Source: Setoptus koraiensis (Eukaryota > Arthropoda). From it: 64,000 bases of DNA. The notes beneath the pieces are model-generated. The model saw nothing but the letters and a program-made list of their open reading frames with translations. It ran no database searches and had not been told where the DNA came from. Below are positions 30,601 through 42,432 of the stretch, in pieces; the first letter of the stretch is position 1, and each line of letters begins with the position of its first letter. The stretch spans positions 15,190,001-15,254,000 of the forward strand of contig CM106586.1 of NCBI GenBank assembly GCA_048013815.1, given 5' to 3'. The translations under genes and the position numbers were made by a program.

Positions 30601-32440
30601 AAGCGATTGCGAATCTTATTAGCGTCACGACGATAGTTGTTTCAAGTTGGCGGTCGGCAGTAAAATGACATCAATTAGCAATAATTGGAAACAATTAGAA
30701 ACAATTAGCAACGATTGTTCAGCTAGTTACTGGAGTTGGATATTATGAGGGTTACTGGATAGGCCAGAGATTGGCCCGTTCCACTTACCTTGGCGGTGAA
30801 ATTTGACCTGGAGCGGGTCGCGGCCGACGTAGCATTGGAGCTGTCAGATTGGGACCCGTCCGACGTCAGTCCGGGCCTTCTCAGGCCAGTAGGTGGCGCT
30901 GCTGGCTGACCGGAAGCGTCTTGTTGATTATTGTCTGTTGGGCTGCTGGGCCCGTCGAGTAGAGCGGGTGACGGTGCTGCCGGCAGCGGCAACCGACCAA
31001 AGCGATTTCTCACGGTCGAACTGGCCGCTGGTGGCGCAGAACTGGCGCCCTGTTGGGTAGAGTTGTACCCCAACGAGGGTCTTCTCAGTTTTGCCCTGCC
31101 CAATGTAGCGGTTGAGTCTGACTGACTAGCGCCAGCGGTCTCAGATGAAGACGATATTGCACTTGTTTGACCGGAAGCGCCGTTGTCAGTGGGCTGCCTG
31201 TTGGCCGAAGTCTGCGTAAAATTGAACCTGTTACTTCTGGGTCGATTCGTTGTCGTTGTCGTTGTCGTTGTTGTTGTTGTTGTGGCGTCGTTGCTGTTAG
31301 ATGTTGCGGGTTGTGACGTTGTTGGGCTTCTGAGCGTTGGACGGGCCAATTTATTGGCATTTGTTGCTGTTGACAGCAGCGTTGTTGCCTTTGGGGCCAC
31401 TGTGGTGGTTGTTGGAGTTGTTTGCTTGGCTGACGAGGGGTCAGAGTCCGACGAGCTAGCGGTGCTAGCTTGAAATTGATCGTTTGTTACCTCCATTATG
31501 ACATCGTCCGCCTGCACAGAGGGCATCGGCGACGGCGACGACGACCATGCCGACGACTGCTCAGTGGTTGTGGCGCCCCCATTTTGATTAATATTATCAC
31601 CTGTTGTCACTATTGGTTGTTGTTGTTGTTGTTGCTGTTGCTGCTGGTGCGCCAATTGAGATCGATACGAGCCCAGCGTAAATGTTGAGCTGGGTATTAT
31701 GGGTATTTGGGTGGCAGATGCTTGTTCCGCTTTGGCAAAGAAGGCCGATTGTTGCTCTAAATTGTTAACAACGGCAGACGTACTACGCAACACTTGAGCA
31801 TACCTGCCATCAATACTCGTGCCAATCACCTGTGTATGATACAGCGTTGTCATGGGCCCGCTCACCTGGCTAGAGGCCAGCACTGTCACCAGGCCGGTGG
31901 GCAGTTCACTTTTGGCCTGCTGTTGTTGTTGTCTGACAATTGTTTGTTGTTGTTGTTGTTGAGTCAGCAGTGTTGACGTCAATTGTTGTTCGTCTACATG
32001 AGCCGACTGTTGTTTCGTTACGTAATGATTGTGATGTAACGGTGGCAGAGACGGTGTTTGCGTGGCCGACACGGGCCGCCATTCGGCGGCCTGATCGGGC
32101 TGTATTTGGGGCTGATCGCCCAGCATGATACTGTTGACATTGCCGTTGATTACAGCCGAGTCTGGGGCGCTTTCGGGCCCGCCTGCCTGCTGGCCCCGTT
32201 GTTTGTGGCCCGTTGTTGGCGGTGTTGTGCCCGAGGCAGACGTTGCCGTTGTTGTCCAGCCTGCGTTGCTGTCCGCAACAAAGTCCGACGAACTCGCCAA
32301 CTGCACCACGCCACCCTGCTGATACTTGGGCACCTGGTCGACAGAGGGCATCTCGGTCGCCTGGGCTCTTGTAGCGTCCGCCAACTGGCTGCTGGAAGCG
32401 GACGGCTCAATATTGTTGTTGTTCGTGTTGGTGTTTGCGT
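27621..32440 (-). CDS. long Gln/Thr/Ser-rich, probably extracellular protein (5' exon missing)
   Basis: Exons 32440-30789 (acceptor CACTCCAG, phase 1) and 30614-27621 (acceptor CTAATAAG), joined by a 174-bp intron with GTAAGT donor in phase 0. They give at least 1547 residues. Both exons contain RxRNRF/RSNFxF motifs near the junction, supporting one gene. Poly-Gln, Asn and Thr runs alternate with repeats of beta-strand character: TTLYHTQVIGTSIDGRYAQV, TILTVKDTLFTTRLVSFKDG, TITEQYLITKMITTL, TYTIHNAFKTIFRTI. These resemble the Thr-rich repeats of arthropod extracellular proteins annotated DUF4758, from memory only. No signal peptide is present in these exons, so at least one upstream exon must exist; see 46093-46129 for a phase-matched candidate. 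Confidence 0.7.
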
Positions 32441-32474
32441 CTGGAGTGAACAACAAGACAGTATTATCAACAGT

Positions 32475-32632
32475 TGTGCGGAAATTCTGTTGTTGCCGGT
32501 GTTATTGTTGTCGTTGTTGTTGTCGTTGTTGTTGTGTTGTTGTTGTCGTTGTTGTTGCGTTGTTGTTGTCGTTGTTGTTGCGTTGTTGTTGTCGTTGTTG
32601 TTGCGTTGTTGTTGTCGTTGTTGTTGTGCAAA
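32475..32632. repeat. GTT/GTC microsatellite
   Basis: About 150 bp of GTTGTTGTC and TGTTGTTG words on the plus strand (CAA/CAACGA on the minus), directly upstream of the first known exon of the Gln-rich gene. Looks like the coding CAA tracts but is intronic or 5' flank. Confidence 0.85.
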
Positions 32633-33164
32633 AGACGACACAGGTGAGAGAAGGAGAGACGGACCGTGGTTAGAATGTTAATGTTTACAGTGCTAGTTGG
32701 TTTGTTTGTTTGCCCGTGTGAGCGAAAGTTATTATGTAATGTGATGCAAGCGCACACTGCCAGGCTTGCTCACGCCAATTAGGTAATTGGACCAAGGCAA
32801 TCGTGTTCAGACGTTTGTGTGTTGGTGTTGGCACCAACTTGTGTGTGTATAACGGCGATACACAACGACCGCCACTGACAGCCAGACAGCAAATCTGTAT
32901 TCATGTGTGACATAAGTCACAACCGACTGATGTTGTTGTCGTTGTTGAAATTTTGGGCCATCATTTCAAATTCATTGCGAGTCTCGATTTAATTATCGTG
33001 TGACAACTGCACGCCTAGACAGCCCCGTTATGTGTGAAATCAGCAGCTTGGCTAGCTTGCCGCGTTACGTGACAACTGTCAATAGCATGAGTGTGACAGT
33101 TTGACAGCGCTCATGTTTGCCGGACATGCCACCATCGTGGCGGCGGCCGTCGTCACGGGTATCC

Positions 33165-33400
33165 CATTATAATGGGTACTCACTATTCATCGATAAATAC
33201 TGCGTATTCATCGAATACGACAAATAATCGTATTCATCGAGCACGACAGACGATCGCATTCACCGAGTACGACAGACGATCGCATTCACCGAGTACGACA
33301 GATGATCGAATTCATCGGTGAATAGCGGGTGCAAACCGAGTATTTATCGGTGAATATATTCACAATAGTGATACATCACTATTGTGAATGGTAGGCGAAA
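33165..33400. repeat. inverted/direct repeat island, 25-bp unit
   Basis: Units of about 25-26 bp (CATTCACCGAGTACGACAGA...GATCG) repeat about four times at 33224-33320. The flanks carry the same ATTCATCGATAAATACT word in opposite orientations (about 33186 and 33340). The block ends in a near-perfect palindrome ATTCACAATAGTGAT/ATCACTATTGTGAAT (33358-33389). Resembles the hAT elements in style, but I could not match TIRs with a target duplication. Confidence 0.7.
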
Positions 33401-36065
33401 TTAGCGCAAATGAGGGCGATACTAACTAGAAATCCTCTCACTATGACCGTAGGCAGTTGATTGGCTTCCTGTGCCTGGACAGCTAGATAATTTTTTGCAT
33501 AATTAGTTTGGCTGGCAGAATAGAATAGGACTGACGGGAGAGACGGGGAGAGGGAAATAAAAATTGAATTGTTATGGTCAGCGATTGTGATGGTTTTATT
33601 GGGTCATGTCAATGATTTGTGGAGGGCGAGCACGCGGTCAGCGCGCGACAGGTCGAATGGATTTATTTTCACTGTCAAGTAATTGGCTCAAAATTGGTAC
33701 GTTAGTGATTGGCGCAAATCGCTGCAAATCGCTTCAAATCAAGCAGCAACTTAGTGCGACTAATTCGGCCAGTGGCCAATCGGCATTTGTTTATTATTAC
33801 CTGTAATTAATAGTAATTGTTGTGTAATAAATAATTTATTTCTGACGATCGCTGCTGATGTGTGTGTTTTGTGCAAATGTAAATGTTGTTTCAAGTGTTG
33901 TTGGCCGCTACTTGTGCCGCTGCCGTTGCTGTTTGTGGTCGTCTTGGGCTTGCGCAACGCCAACTTCCTGTGGCATGCGGCTGTTGTTGTTGTTGTTGTT
34001 GCTGTTGGTTGTTGTTGTTGTTTGTCGTTGTTGATAGCGATAATATTACATCGGCAACAACAACAGGTGTTTTTGCTGCCAGTTACTGACTTTTGTTGGT
34101 GTTGTTGCCGTTCAATAGACGATGATGGCTCAACGAGCGCACACAACAACAACCTGTTACTCGATGTTGTTGTTGTTGTCGCCGTTCTTCTTCTTCTATT
34201 TCCGTTGCTCACATCCATTTTGGTATTAGTAGTATCTGGCAAACGGTTAATCATTGTTCAAAAGGAAATTGTGAATTGCTGTCGTGCCACTTAGTTGGCA
34301 CAGCTTGGCACACACACACACACACACTAATTTGTTAGCTTGGCGATGATATACAATTACTGCTGTTGTTGGCTAGCTGGATATGAGCGGCTACATCAGC
34401 GGTCATTTGTGTTGCCTTTATAAGTGAATAAGTTTTTCAACTTTTTTCTTCGATTGTCTCGAGTTTGCTCGCCGTAATGGGCCAAGTAATGCCAACTGCG
34501 CCCAACTGTTGCACTGGCAATCGCTCTCTATCCAGGTAGCTGCTCGTAGCTGTTGTTGTTGTCCATCGTTGTGTCTCTCGCTGTCTTTGTCTGTCTCGCC
34601 GAAAACGGTTAGTAGTTGAACTTCGCTGAAGGAGCTCGCCAAAGAACAATTGGCGCAATGCTGTGCGTTTCGTCTGTGCGATTGCGATGATAGTGATGAG
34701 AATATGCAAATTATTAGCAGCTTATTCAAATCAGTGCCTGCTCGGCGAGCAGTAATAGTTGGTTAGATGTTATATTAGCTTAGCGGGCATTAGTTGGTGG
34801 CGGCCATTGTGCTCTAATTGTTGTTGTCGAGCCCACCGCAAGTTGTTGTTGTTACACAAACACCTAACTGTGTTGTATTTGCTTAACTGCTATCACTGTA
34901 ACTGAGATGACGCTGACTCTCGGCTCGATAACTGTAAATGAGTGCCCCGGATGAGGGTAACTCCGGCGACGAGAACAAACTAAAACCCGGCACAAATAAA
35001 CCCGATGAGATAACTGTGTGTGTGTGTGACGATACGCTTCTCGATGATGCACAAATGTCTTGGCTCACAAATGTCAGCCATTTGAAATCTGGATTGAGTG
35101 CTAATGAGCGAGTCTCATTTGCTCATTGTTTGTCGAATGCCAGCACCAGCGTCTAAGCAAAAAAGAATCGACACAACAAAAAAGACAATTTGTTAGTCAA
35201 ATAGAGGGCGTTGCTGGCAGTTTTTGTATTACCACCGTATGTGAGTCTAGCTTTGCGCTGCCTGCCACCTGTCTCACAACTTGGCCTGTCAATGGCAACC
35301 TTAAAACTTGACGATATGGCGAGCTAATCTGAGCTCGAAATCTATCGCATCTATGTATCAATGGCTGTGTTACGAGCTAATATCTTTATTATAATCACTT
35401 GCGATCACGAAAACAAACAAACAAATAGATGAACAAATAATCAACGCGACAATGCAAGATACCGTTAGACGAAGATTCGGTGGGCGGCGTCTCGTTTTAA
35501 ACTTTTTCTCATTATAAACTTTTTCTCCTTCTTCGGGTTTATCACTGGCTCATTATTATTAGCTGCATTCTATAGGATGGCCGACTAAAATTAGCTAACT
35601 GACTTCGGGGCGCCCTCTAGAATAGAATAATCTGTTGTTGTCGCTGTTGTTGTTGTTGTTGTCGAGTTTGTACAATTTATAACAACAGATTTAAAAGATA
35701 ATTTATAAATTGGCACGCTGCTAGCATGTAAACTTGGCTCTATTCCACTGACAGGGGTAACAAGTTGTTTTTAAGCTCTTCAAACAAACAATCACTCTTA
35801 GATAGCGAGCTCGCAGGTAACAACAATGCTATCATGGCTTGGCATGCAAGCGATACCCGAGGTGCAGCGCGACAACGATTAATCAACTAATTAACTGATC
35901 GGCTAATTAACTGATCAACTAATGGACTGATAAAGCAACAAACGCACGTTGTTGGCGGCACTTGCTCAGCCATGGATGTTCTTTTGCGAGCGGTCGACAG
36001 GTGATGCAGACCAAGCCCGACATTTGTGCTAAGCTCAACAGTGAGGACAGTCGGATTTAAGGGGA

Positions 36066-36160
36066 TTATGGAATTTGGATGCCGGTCGATATTGAGTATC
36101 CGTGAATATGCGTGGATATCCGCGAATATGCGTGAATATCCGTTCTTCCAAGGCATCTCC
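36066..36160. repeat. GAATATCCGCG/CGCGGATATTC palindromic word cluster
   Basis: Short words GTATCCG, GAATATGCG, GGATATCCGCG repeat and mirror one another over ~95 bp. A local hairpin-forming island, no ends defined. Confidence 0.55.
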
Positions 36161-37222
36161 GGCCGGCTGTCGATGTTTTGCGGGGCCAATCGAAAAGGTG
36201 GCTGCAAACAACAATGCAACAGCAGCACAATGGCGCTGCAGTAATCGAGTGGCGTCTAGACAGAAACGATTCGGGCTTCTCTCGGCGCCCTCAATCGCAT
36301 TAATTGGCCTAATGGCCATTGGGCATTGTGTGTTGAATCGGCACACTGTATCTCAGGTAAAGTGTGACCGACCTATCGCATCGAGTAGTCGATGGCATCA
36401 AGTAGTCGATGTAGTCGCAGTGGCGGCATTTGAGTCAAGCAATGTAATAATATAATGGCAATATGACGACGAGATTGAATTGCATCATTAGATCGACAAA
36501 TAAATGATTATCGTCTGCTGCATGACACACAATGCACAACCGAACCGGATATTCGGGCACGACCAGTACCGCTGGTGCTCATCGGTATTGATTGGTGGGA
36601 TTGTGCGTTCATTGACAAATGACTTGTTTGTGGCGGCACAAACAAGATCGATTGATCGAAAATAACAATAATCGGCCATTCTTCGTCATTACGGCCGACA
36701 GAGTATCGTGTTCGCTGGTTAACCACACCAACACCACAACAAACCATACGAAAACGAGACAAATTTCATCATTAATCAACCGACTGCCAGGCCAACTGTG
36801 AACTGACAATTGCGAGCGAAAGCGTGAAAAACGTTAGATCAAACAGGTGGAGCTACATCTATATTCAATGTATATTCAATGTACTTTGCAATGTACATTG
36901 TAATGTATATTGTCAGCCATTGTGAGTATGCTAATGCTCGGGCCGAACATAGGAAGAAACGGATAATCGCGTGGGCATTGTGAAGCTGTTCGGCGTGTCG
37001 TATGCGGCCCGCCGAACGAACGATTCGTTTGTCGAACGGCAAACGAATTCGAGCGCCGATTTTAGATTTGATCGCCGAATCGAATCAAATTAAATCGCAT
37101 CGATACACAGTCATATATCATGCGCTCGTGGGCCCGTCAAGCCAGCCAACAAGCAACAACAATGCGCTATCTGTGTCTATCTCGCTGTTCTCGCAACGAG
37201 CTTCCGACAGTCACCGGTCCGG

Positions 37223-37270
37223 CCGAGCCTCATACGCGAGTCTCATTCGCGAGTCTCATTCGCGAGTCGG
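37223..37270. repeat. 15-bp tandem repeat
   Basis: CGCGAGTCTCATT repeats three times in near-perfect form. Confidence 0.7.
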
Positions 37271-37396
37271 ATACACTGAGAACTTGTCAGGCGAAATTGC
37301 CAGCCGATCGCTGTGAGCGTATCCAACGAGACAGAGCGATCATATTCGGGTATTTGCCAGTCGTTGATTGCTGATCAATTACATTGTGTTAGTCGG

Positions 37397-37398
37397 AT

Positions 37399-37434
<36 letters not shown>
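37397..37434. repeat. (GA)n microsatellite
   Basis: About 19 GA units without interruption. Confidence 0.95.
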
Positions 37435-37439
<5 letters not shown>

Positions 37440-38774
37440 GGCACAATTAACGCGAAAATTAGCTCTAGTTGGTATTAGTTGCTGGTATTGTCCTTGTTGG
37501 TTATTGTTCGGGCTTGTTTGCCTCTCTAATAATCGGACACGGATAATCACGACACGTGCCAGCGAGGAAAGAACGTTTCGAGCGGCAACAGATTAGAGTG
37601 AGCGCATTATGTTGTTAATCTATTAATTGTTGCCTGTCGGGCCCTATGCGGCCGAGGTCACCGCCGATCGAGCCAGCGGCCAGATATCTGTTTGGATTGC
37701 GATCAGCCGCGTATCTGTTTGCAGTGCGACCGCCAGATATGTGGCTGTCGGGCGACCGGCGAGAGCCCCTGACGAACGCCAGCGAAGGCGCGTAAACAAC
37801 GAGCATGACAGTAATGCTCAATTCTTGTATCCAGATAAAACAACGCTGATAACAGCGACACAAGCGGAATCTATGCGAATGTTTTGTTTTCGATGGTTGC
37901 GTCGTGTTCGCTCTGCCAGCTCCGCCAGCTCGCAGCCGAAAAACAAATTGTTCGACAGGTAAGCCGGCTTGTTGTCGTTGTTGCTGTTGTCGTTGTTGCT
38001 GTTGCCGCTGTTGCTGTTGCCGCTGTTGTTGCCGTTGTTGCCGTTGTTGTTGTTGCCGTTGTTGGTTTTGGCATGACAATGACAGCAACGCGCAGGCACA
38101 ATAACACACACAATAACAATCAATTATTCAACAAGTGTTGTCGCCCGGCTAAATTATCGTATTGTAAGCAAGCCCGAACAAACAAATGAGCCTGCCTAAA
38201 CAAACTTTGCTCGCTCTCGTCTGACACCGTGCATAATAACTGATTTACATTACACCGATCCCTATCGTTTCATCGTATCAACGAGCGGCGAAATTGATGA
38301 TCGCGCGCGCGCGCGCCCTCTGATTAGACGTAATTATTAAACGTATTCATGATCAGAGATAGTTATTTTTATTTAATCAAGCAACCGCCAGTCGCTAGCA
38401 GTAGTGTCGACAGGTAGCCCACAGAGAGCCAATGATAATAAACGATAACGGTCGATAATTATCATTGCTAACGGTTGGCGCGCATAGACGACGAGATTAA
38501 ATCAGACTGGATTAGATGTAAATCTTTTGGATTGTTGTCGTTCATTCGCTCATTTATCGGGTATGTGTCGCTGCATGTCGAATGCACGACGAGTACGAGT
38601 CGTATCAGATGTAGACGGCGTACACGAGATGGTTGCACGGTCAGACGATACACGGCCAACTGGACGGCGAGACTAGAGGCGCAGCGCGAAAAATCATCGG
38701 ACTGTCGATCGGTTCAAGACGCACAAATATAGCGTGATACACGAGTGCGAGCCGGCCAGAGAAGGTTGCGTTTT

Positions 38775-38840
38775 TCGGTCGCTCGGGCGGCCGATTGCTT
38801 GGCCGCTCGGGCAGCCCGATTGCTTGGCCGCTCTGGCGGG
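38775..38840. repeat. about 25-bp tandem repeat, GC-rich
   Basis: GGCCGCTCGGGCAGCCCGAT-type unit with TTGCTT spacer, about three copies, with a degenerate fourth. Confidence 0.7.
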
Positions 38841-39900
38841 CAAACGGGCGAAAAATGCTGGCCAACAACTGGGCTCATTGTTGTGCTGAATTCTGTCTGT
38901 CGGGCCAGCCCGTTGCGGCTCGCTTTGCGTAGCCCGTCTCGGCTGTGGCGGTCGCAAGACGAGCCGATCACTCTCGCTAAGACGCCGCTTGGGCTAGCCT
39001 TGAAAAAGCTCTTGCCAAGACCGAGCGACGTTTATCAGCGAATTTGTGTACAGGTGGCCGAGTCATTTAGCGAATGGCCGCTTGCGTAATTGGCAAATCA
39101 ACATGTTGCAGTGGTTGGCGTTGTTGTCGCTGTCGCTGTTGTCGCTGTTGTTGTTGTTGTTGTGGTCGCTGCTGCCAAAGTCGAATGGCAGTTCGAGATG
39201 GCACCAGTAAAGCCCGGCTAACAACAGGTAACAGCGTCAGTAGGGGCTGTGCGCCGATATTCAAGGTGATGCCTGCATGATGCCTCGTCTCGGCACCGGT
39301 CATAATGAGCACTCATGATAAGTCATGATGAGTCATGATAAAAGCCAGCCAAAGTTTATTTATTCAATAATAATTTCACTTGACCGACTTTATGTTGCCA
39401 TTGCGCAACAACACACGATATTATGCAACACACCAAGGCAACATTAAGGTGACGCAACATTTAAGCGAGCATAATGTGTGCTCGAAAGTAAGACCAAACA
39501 TACACTTGATAATATCGAGTCGCGATGTACAGTTATGTTGCTAAATGTTGCTAAATGTGTTCTTTTTGCAAGCTGACGCAACGCTCAGCTGACAACTGGT
39601 CGAGTGGCAATGAAATATATACCAACAAACTGAAGTAGTGCCTGCATTTGCCCGTTTCGGAGCACCGCTGTCGGCGGACCGTGATCATCAGGCGCTGATG
39701 ACGAGATGACACTGACACTGACCACAACATTCCACCGATCGATCATGCGCCCGTCGCCAGGGAACCCTCAGTTCGTTGCCTTTGGTTGTTCCAAACGAAG
39801 AGTCACGGATCGCCCGATCGTCGGGCTCCGGTGGCGCGAGAAACCGCGCTGGAAATTTTCATCAAACTCTAGCAAAATTTGAAAATTTCTCCTTGCAGCA

Positions 39901-40100
39901 AAAATTTGGAAATTTCGGCGAAAATTTGGAAATTTCAGCGAAAATTTGGAAATTTCGGCGATGATCTGGAAATTTCGGCGACAATTCTGAAATTTCGGCG
40001 ATAATTTGGAAATTTCGGCGATAATTTGGAAATTTCGGCGATGATCTGGAAATTTCGGCGACAATTCTGAAATTTCGGCGATAATTTGAAAGTTTCAGCG
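39901..40100. repeat. 20-bp minisatellite with 80-bp higher-order unit
   Basis: Ten head-to-tail 20-bp units, each a variable 10-mer (AAAATTTGGA, ATGATCTGGA, ACAATTCTGA, ATAATTTGGA) plus AATTTCGGCG. The first 10-mer variants recur in the same order, so an 80-bp block of four units (39961-40040) is repeated from 40041. Degenerate units extend to about 39850. No coding role; minus-strand reading is a repeat shadow. Confidence 0.95.
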
Positions 40101-41265
40101 AAAGAGCGCAAAACTTGACAACTTGGCCGATGAAAACGATTCGGTGTGAAAGTTTCTTGATGAGTCTGGCTCATCATACAACTGCCCGCCGAATGGGTCC
40201 ACAGGACAATGACGCAACAATCGCGCATAAACACGGCAAATCGTCGATCGTTGTGCCGCCGTTCGAGGTCGTTGTCGGCAATTGTCGGTCGACATCGGTG
40301 GCTCGGCAATTGCAACTGGGCAACCATTGGAAATTGCGAAATGTTGAAAGAGAAGCAACAAGAGCCAGGCACCAAGTGCTAAACGCCGTTTAACTGTCTA
40401 GACAGCCGACAACCGGCCTTTTGGACTTTTGGCGCCACCTAAGCGAGTGTGTGATTTGTCGGGACATAAACAACGGATCGACAAGAGCAACGGGCGAGTA
40501 TTGTCGCCAACAACGCCTCATTTGATGCCACTCACAAGGGATAAATTAGACAACGACGCATCTACGAATGCAAGACGAAATGTCATCAGCGGAATGCATG
40601 ACGGCTCACAGTCGCTTGACACTTGGCTCATCTGGCACCAGCTGACATGAAAGTGACATGAAGCTGTCGGCTCATCCGTTATTCAGTCAGTTGCATTTGT
40701 CAAATTGTGCAAAACTGTTTCTCGAACTGTATCACCAGCGAGCTAGGCAACTTGTGTGAGCGGCATGCGGCTGTTTATCAATGCTGTCAATCAAATTCAT
40801 GCCATGGTATCGCACCGTTCAACGCGACTGTGGCAACTTTTTCATTTAGACAGTTATTAGTAGTCACATTGTCTAAATTGTGTGTACGCTCATCATTGAT
40901 GAAACGCTCGACTACACAACGGAATAGAGATGCAATAATGAGACGACAAGACATTAATTGTCAGCGGCGTGTGTGTACAGTTGAACGCGCTTGATTTATA
41001 CTCACTAATTAGTTTGTATCTCGCTTCCGGTTCGAATATTAACCAGCAGTGGTTATGGTAATTGTGTGCTTGATGCCGATTGGTGTCTACTCTTGGTGTG
41101 TTGCCTGTCGCATCGCATATCACATGCACTGTTGGTGTTCGTTGTCGCCCGTTGATTTGAATCTGGCGAAATGTGCGCGAGTCTTTGTGAATTTAGAATT
41201 TTTTCGCAGATATTTCGCACTGATCTGTTTGCTGTCGCCGTGTGTCGTGTCGTGAGCCACGAGAG

Positions 41266-41325
41266 CGTGCTGTGTATGACGAGCTGTGTATGACGAGCTG
41301 TGTATGACGAGCTGTGTTTGAAGCG
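41266..41325. repeat. 16-bp tandem repeat
   Basis: GAGCTGTGTATGAC unit, about 3.5 copies, last copy diverged. Confidence 0.8.
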
Positions 41326-42295
41326 AGCTCTCAGCTGGATAAAATTTCTTGGATAAAATTGGCTGCTGATGGAACGCTGAATACGCTTAATCGGGCGCTG
41401 TCAGGTGAAATTAATTTGAAAATTGTTGAGGCCGGTGCTGATACTGAGACGGCTACGGCAGGCTGATTTTGGCGCTGACGGCTTCTGGCAATGCTGTTTC
41501 GATTTTGGTTTCGCTGGCTGCTGGCTACTGGCGCGATGAGTATTTTTGAATTTTCACTGGCTATTGTCGCACAAATTAGTTGGTCAATTTGAGTTAATTA
41601 GACAGCCAATTTGACCGGTGAGTCGCTTGAGCCGAGAATAACGCCGATGTTTGCGAATGGCGCTGAATAGCGGACGACAGCAAATTGTGCAAGGATGGTG
41701 CAAAGTAAATGGTGCAGGGATAGTGCAAAGTGAATGGTGCAAGCAAAGAAACAAGACAACAGTAAATAGACAGTAAATAGACGCTGCACTTGCGTCGATG
41801 CCCGACTCACCTGTGCTCACCTGTCTTGGCAAGCTTGCGGCTTGTTGTGCCGCCGAGAGCCGTTCGAGACAAACAACTGGATTGGGCGGAGTGTTCTGAA
41901 CTGACCAAGAGTGAGAGCCTTGAAGACTCGGCTAACCTTCCACTGTTGCCCTATTGGATTCGCCTCGCCACTGAATACTGTTCGCTGGATAGACTCTCTC
42001 TCTCGCTCGCTCTCGCTGCCTCCTCGAATCAGCTGGCTGCGAATCGCTCACGCTGGCTGATAATCGGCGGCTCACTCGAACGCACACATAATGTGATTCG
42101 AATGTCGGCGGCCGCCAGCGAAATCGCTCTTCTTCTCGGATTATTTCTTCTCGGCGAGTTCTTCTAGTTTCCATGCCAGTCGCAATATTGAAACTCGACG
42201 CCTGTTAGCGAGCGCCGATATCAGCGGCATGTCGAGCGAGCATGACATGAGCTCTGCCAGACAGTGCCAAACGACCGAGCTGATGACTTTTCGCC

Positions 42296-42432
42296 TCTCT
42301 GCTCGCTCGGCTTCTTTGCTCGCTCGGCTTCTTTGCTCGCTCGGCTTCTTTGCTCGCTCGGCTTCTTTGCTCGCTTCGCCTCTTGGCTCGCTGGCTCGGC
42401 GAAGCTAGAGAAGAGAAGCTAGAGAAGAGAAG
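42296..42432. repeat. 17-bp and 15-bp tandem repeats side by side
   Basis: TCGCTCGGCTTCTTTGC repeats about five times (42300-42375), followed by GAAGCTAGAGAAGA repeated about three times. The second word partly complements the first (AAGAAGC/GCTTCTT), so the block can fold. Confidence 0.85.

Noticed and set aside
28004-32681. Val/Leu/Cys-rich plus-strand frames over the Gln-rich gene
   Set aside because: Antisense reading of CAA/CAG runs.
33165-33400. Call as a fourth hAT element
   Set aside because: TCACTATT flanks are suggestive but the outer ends do not form matching TIRs.
33760-34294. Long low-complexity frames at 33.8-34.3 kb
   Set aside because: CAA/TTG microsatellite translated in several frames; no stable protein-like stretch.
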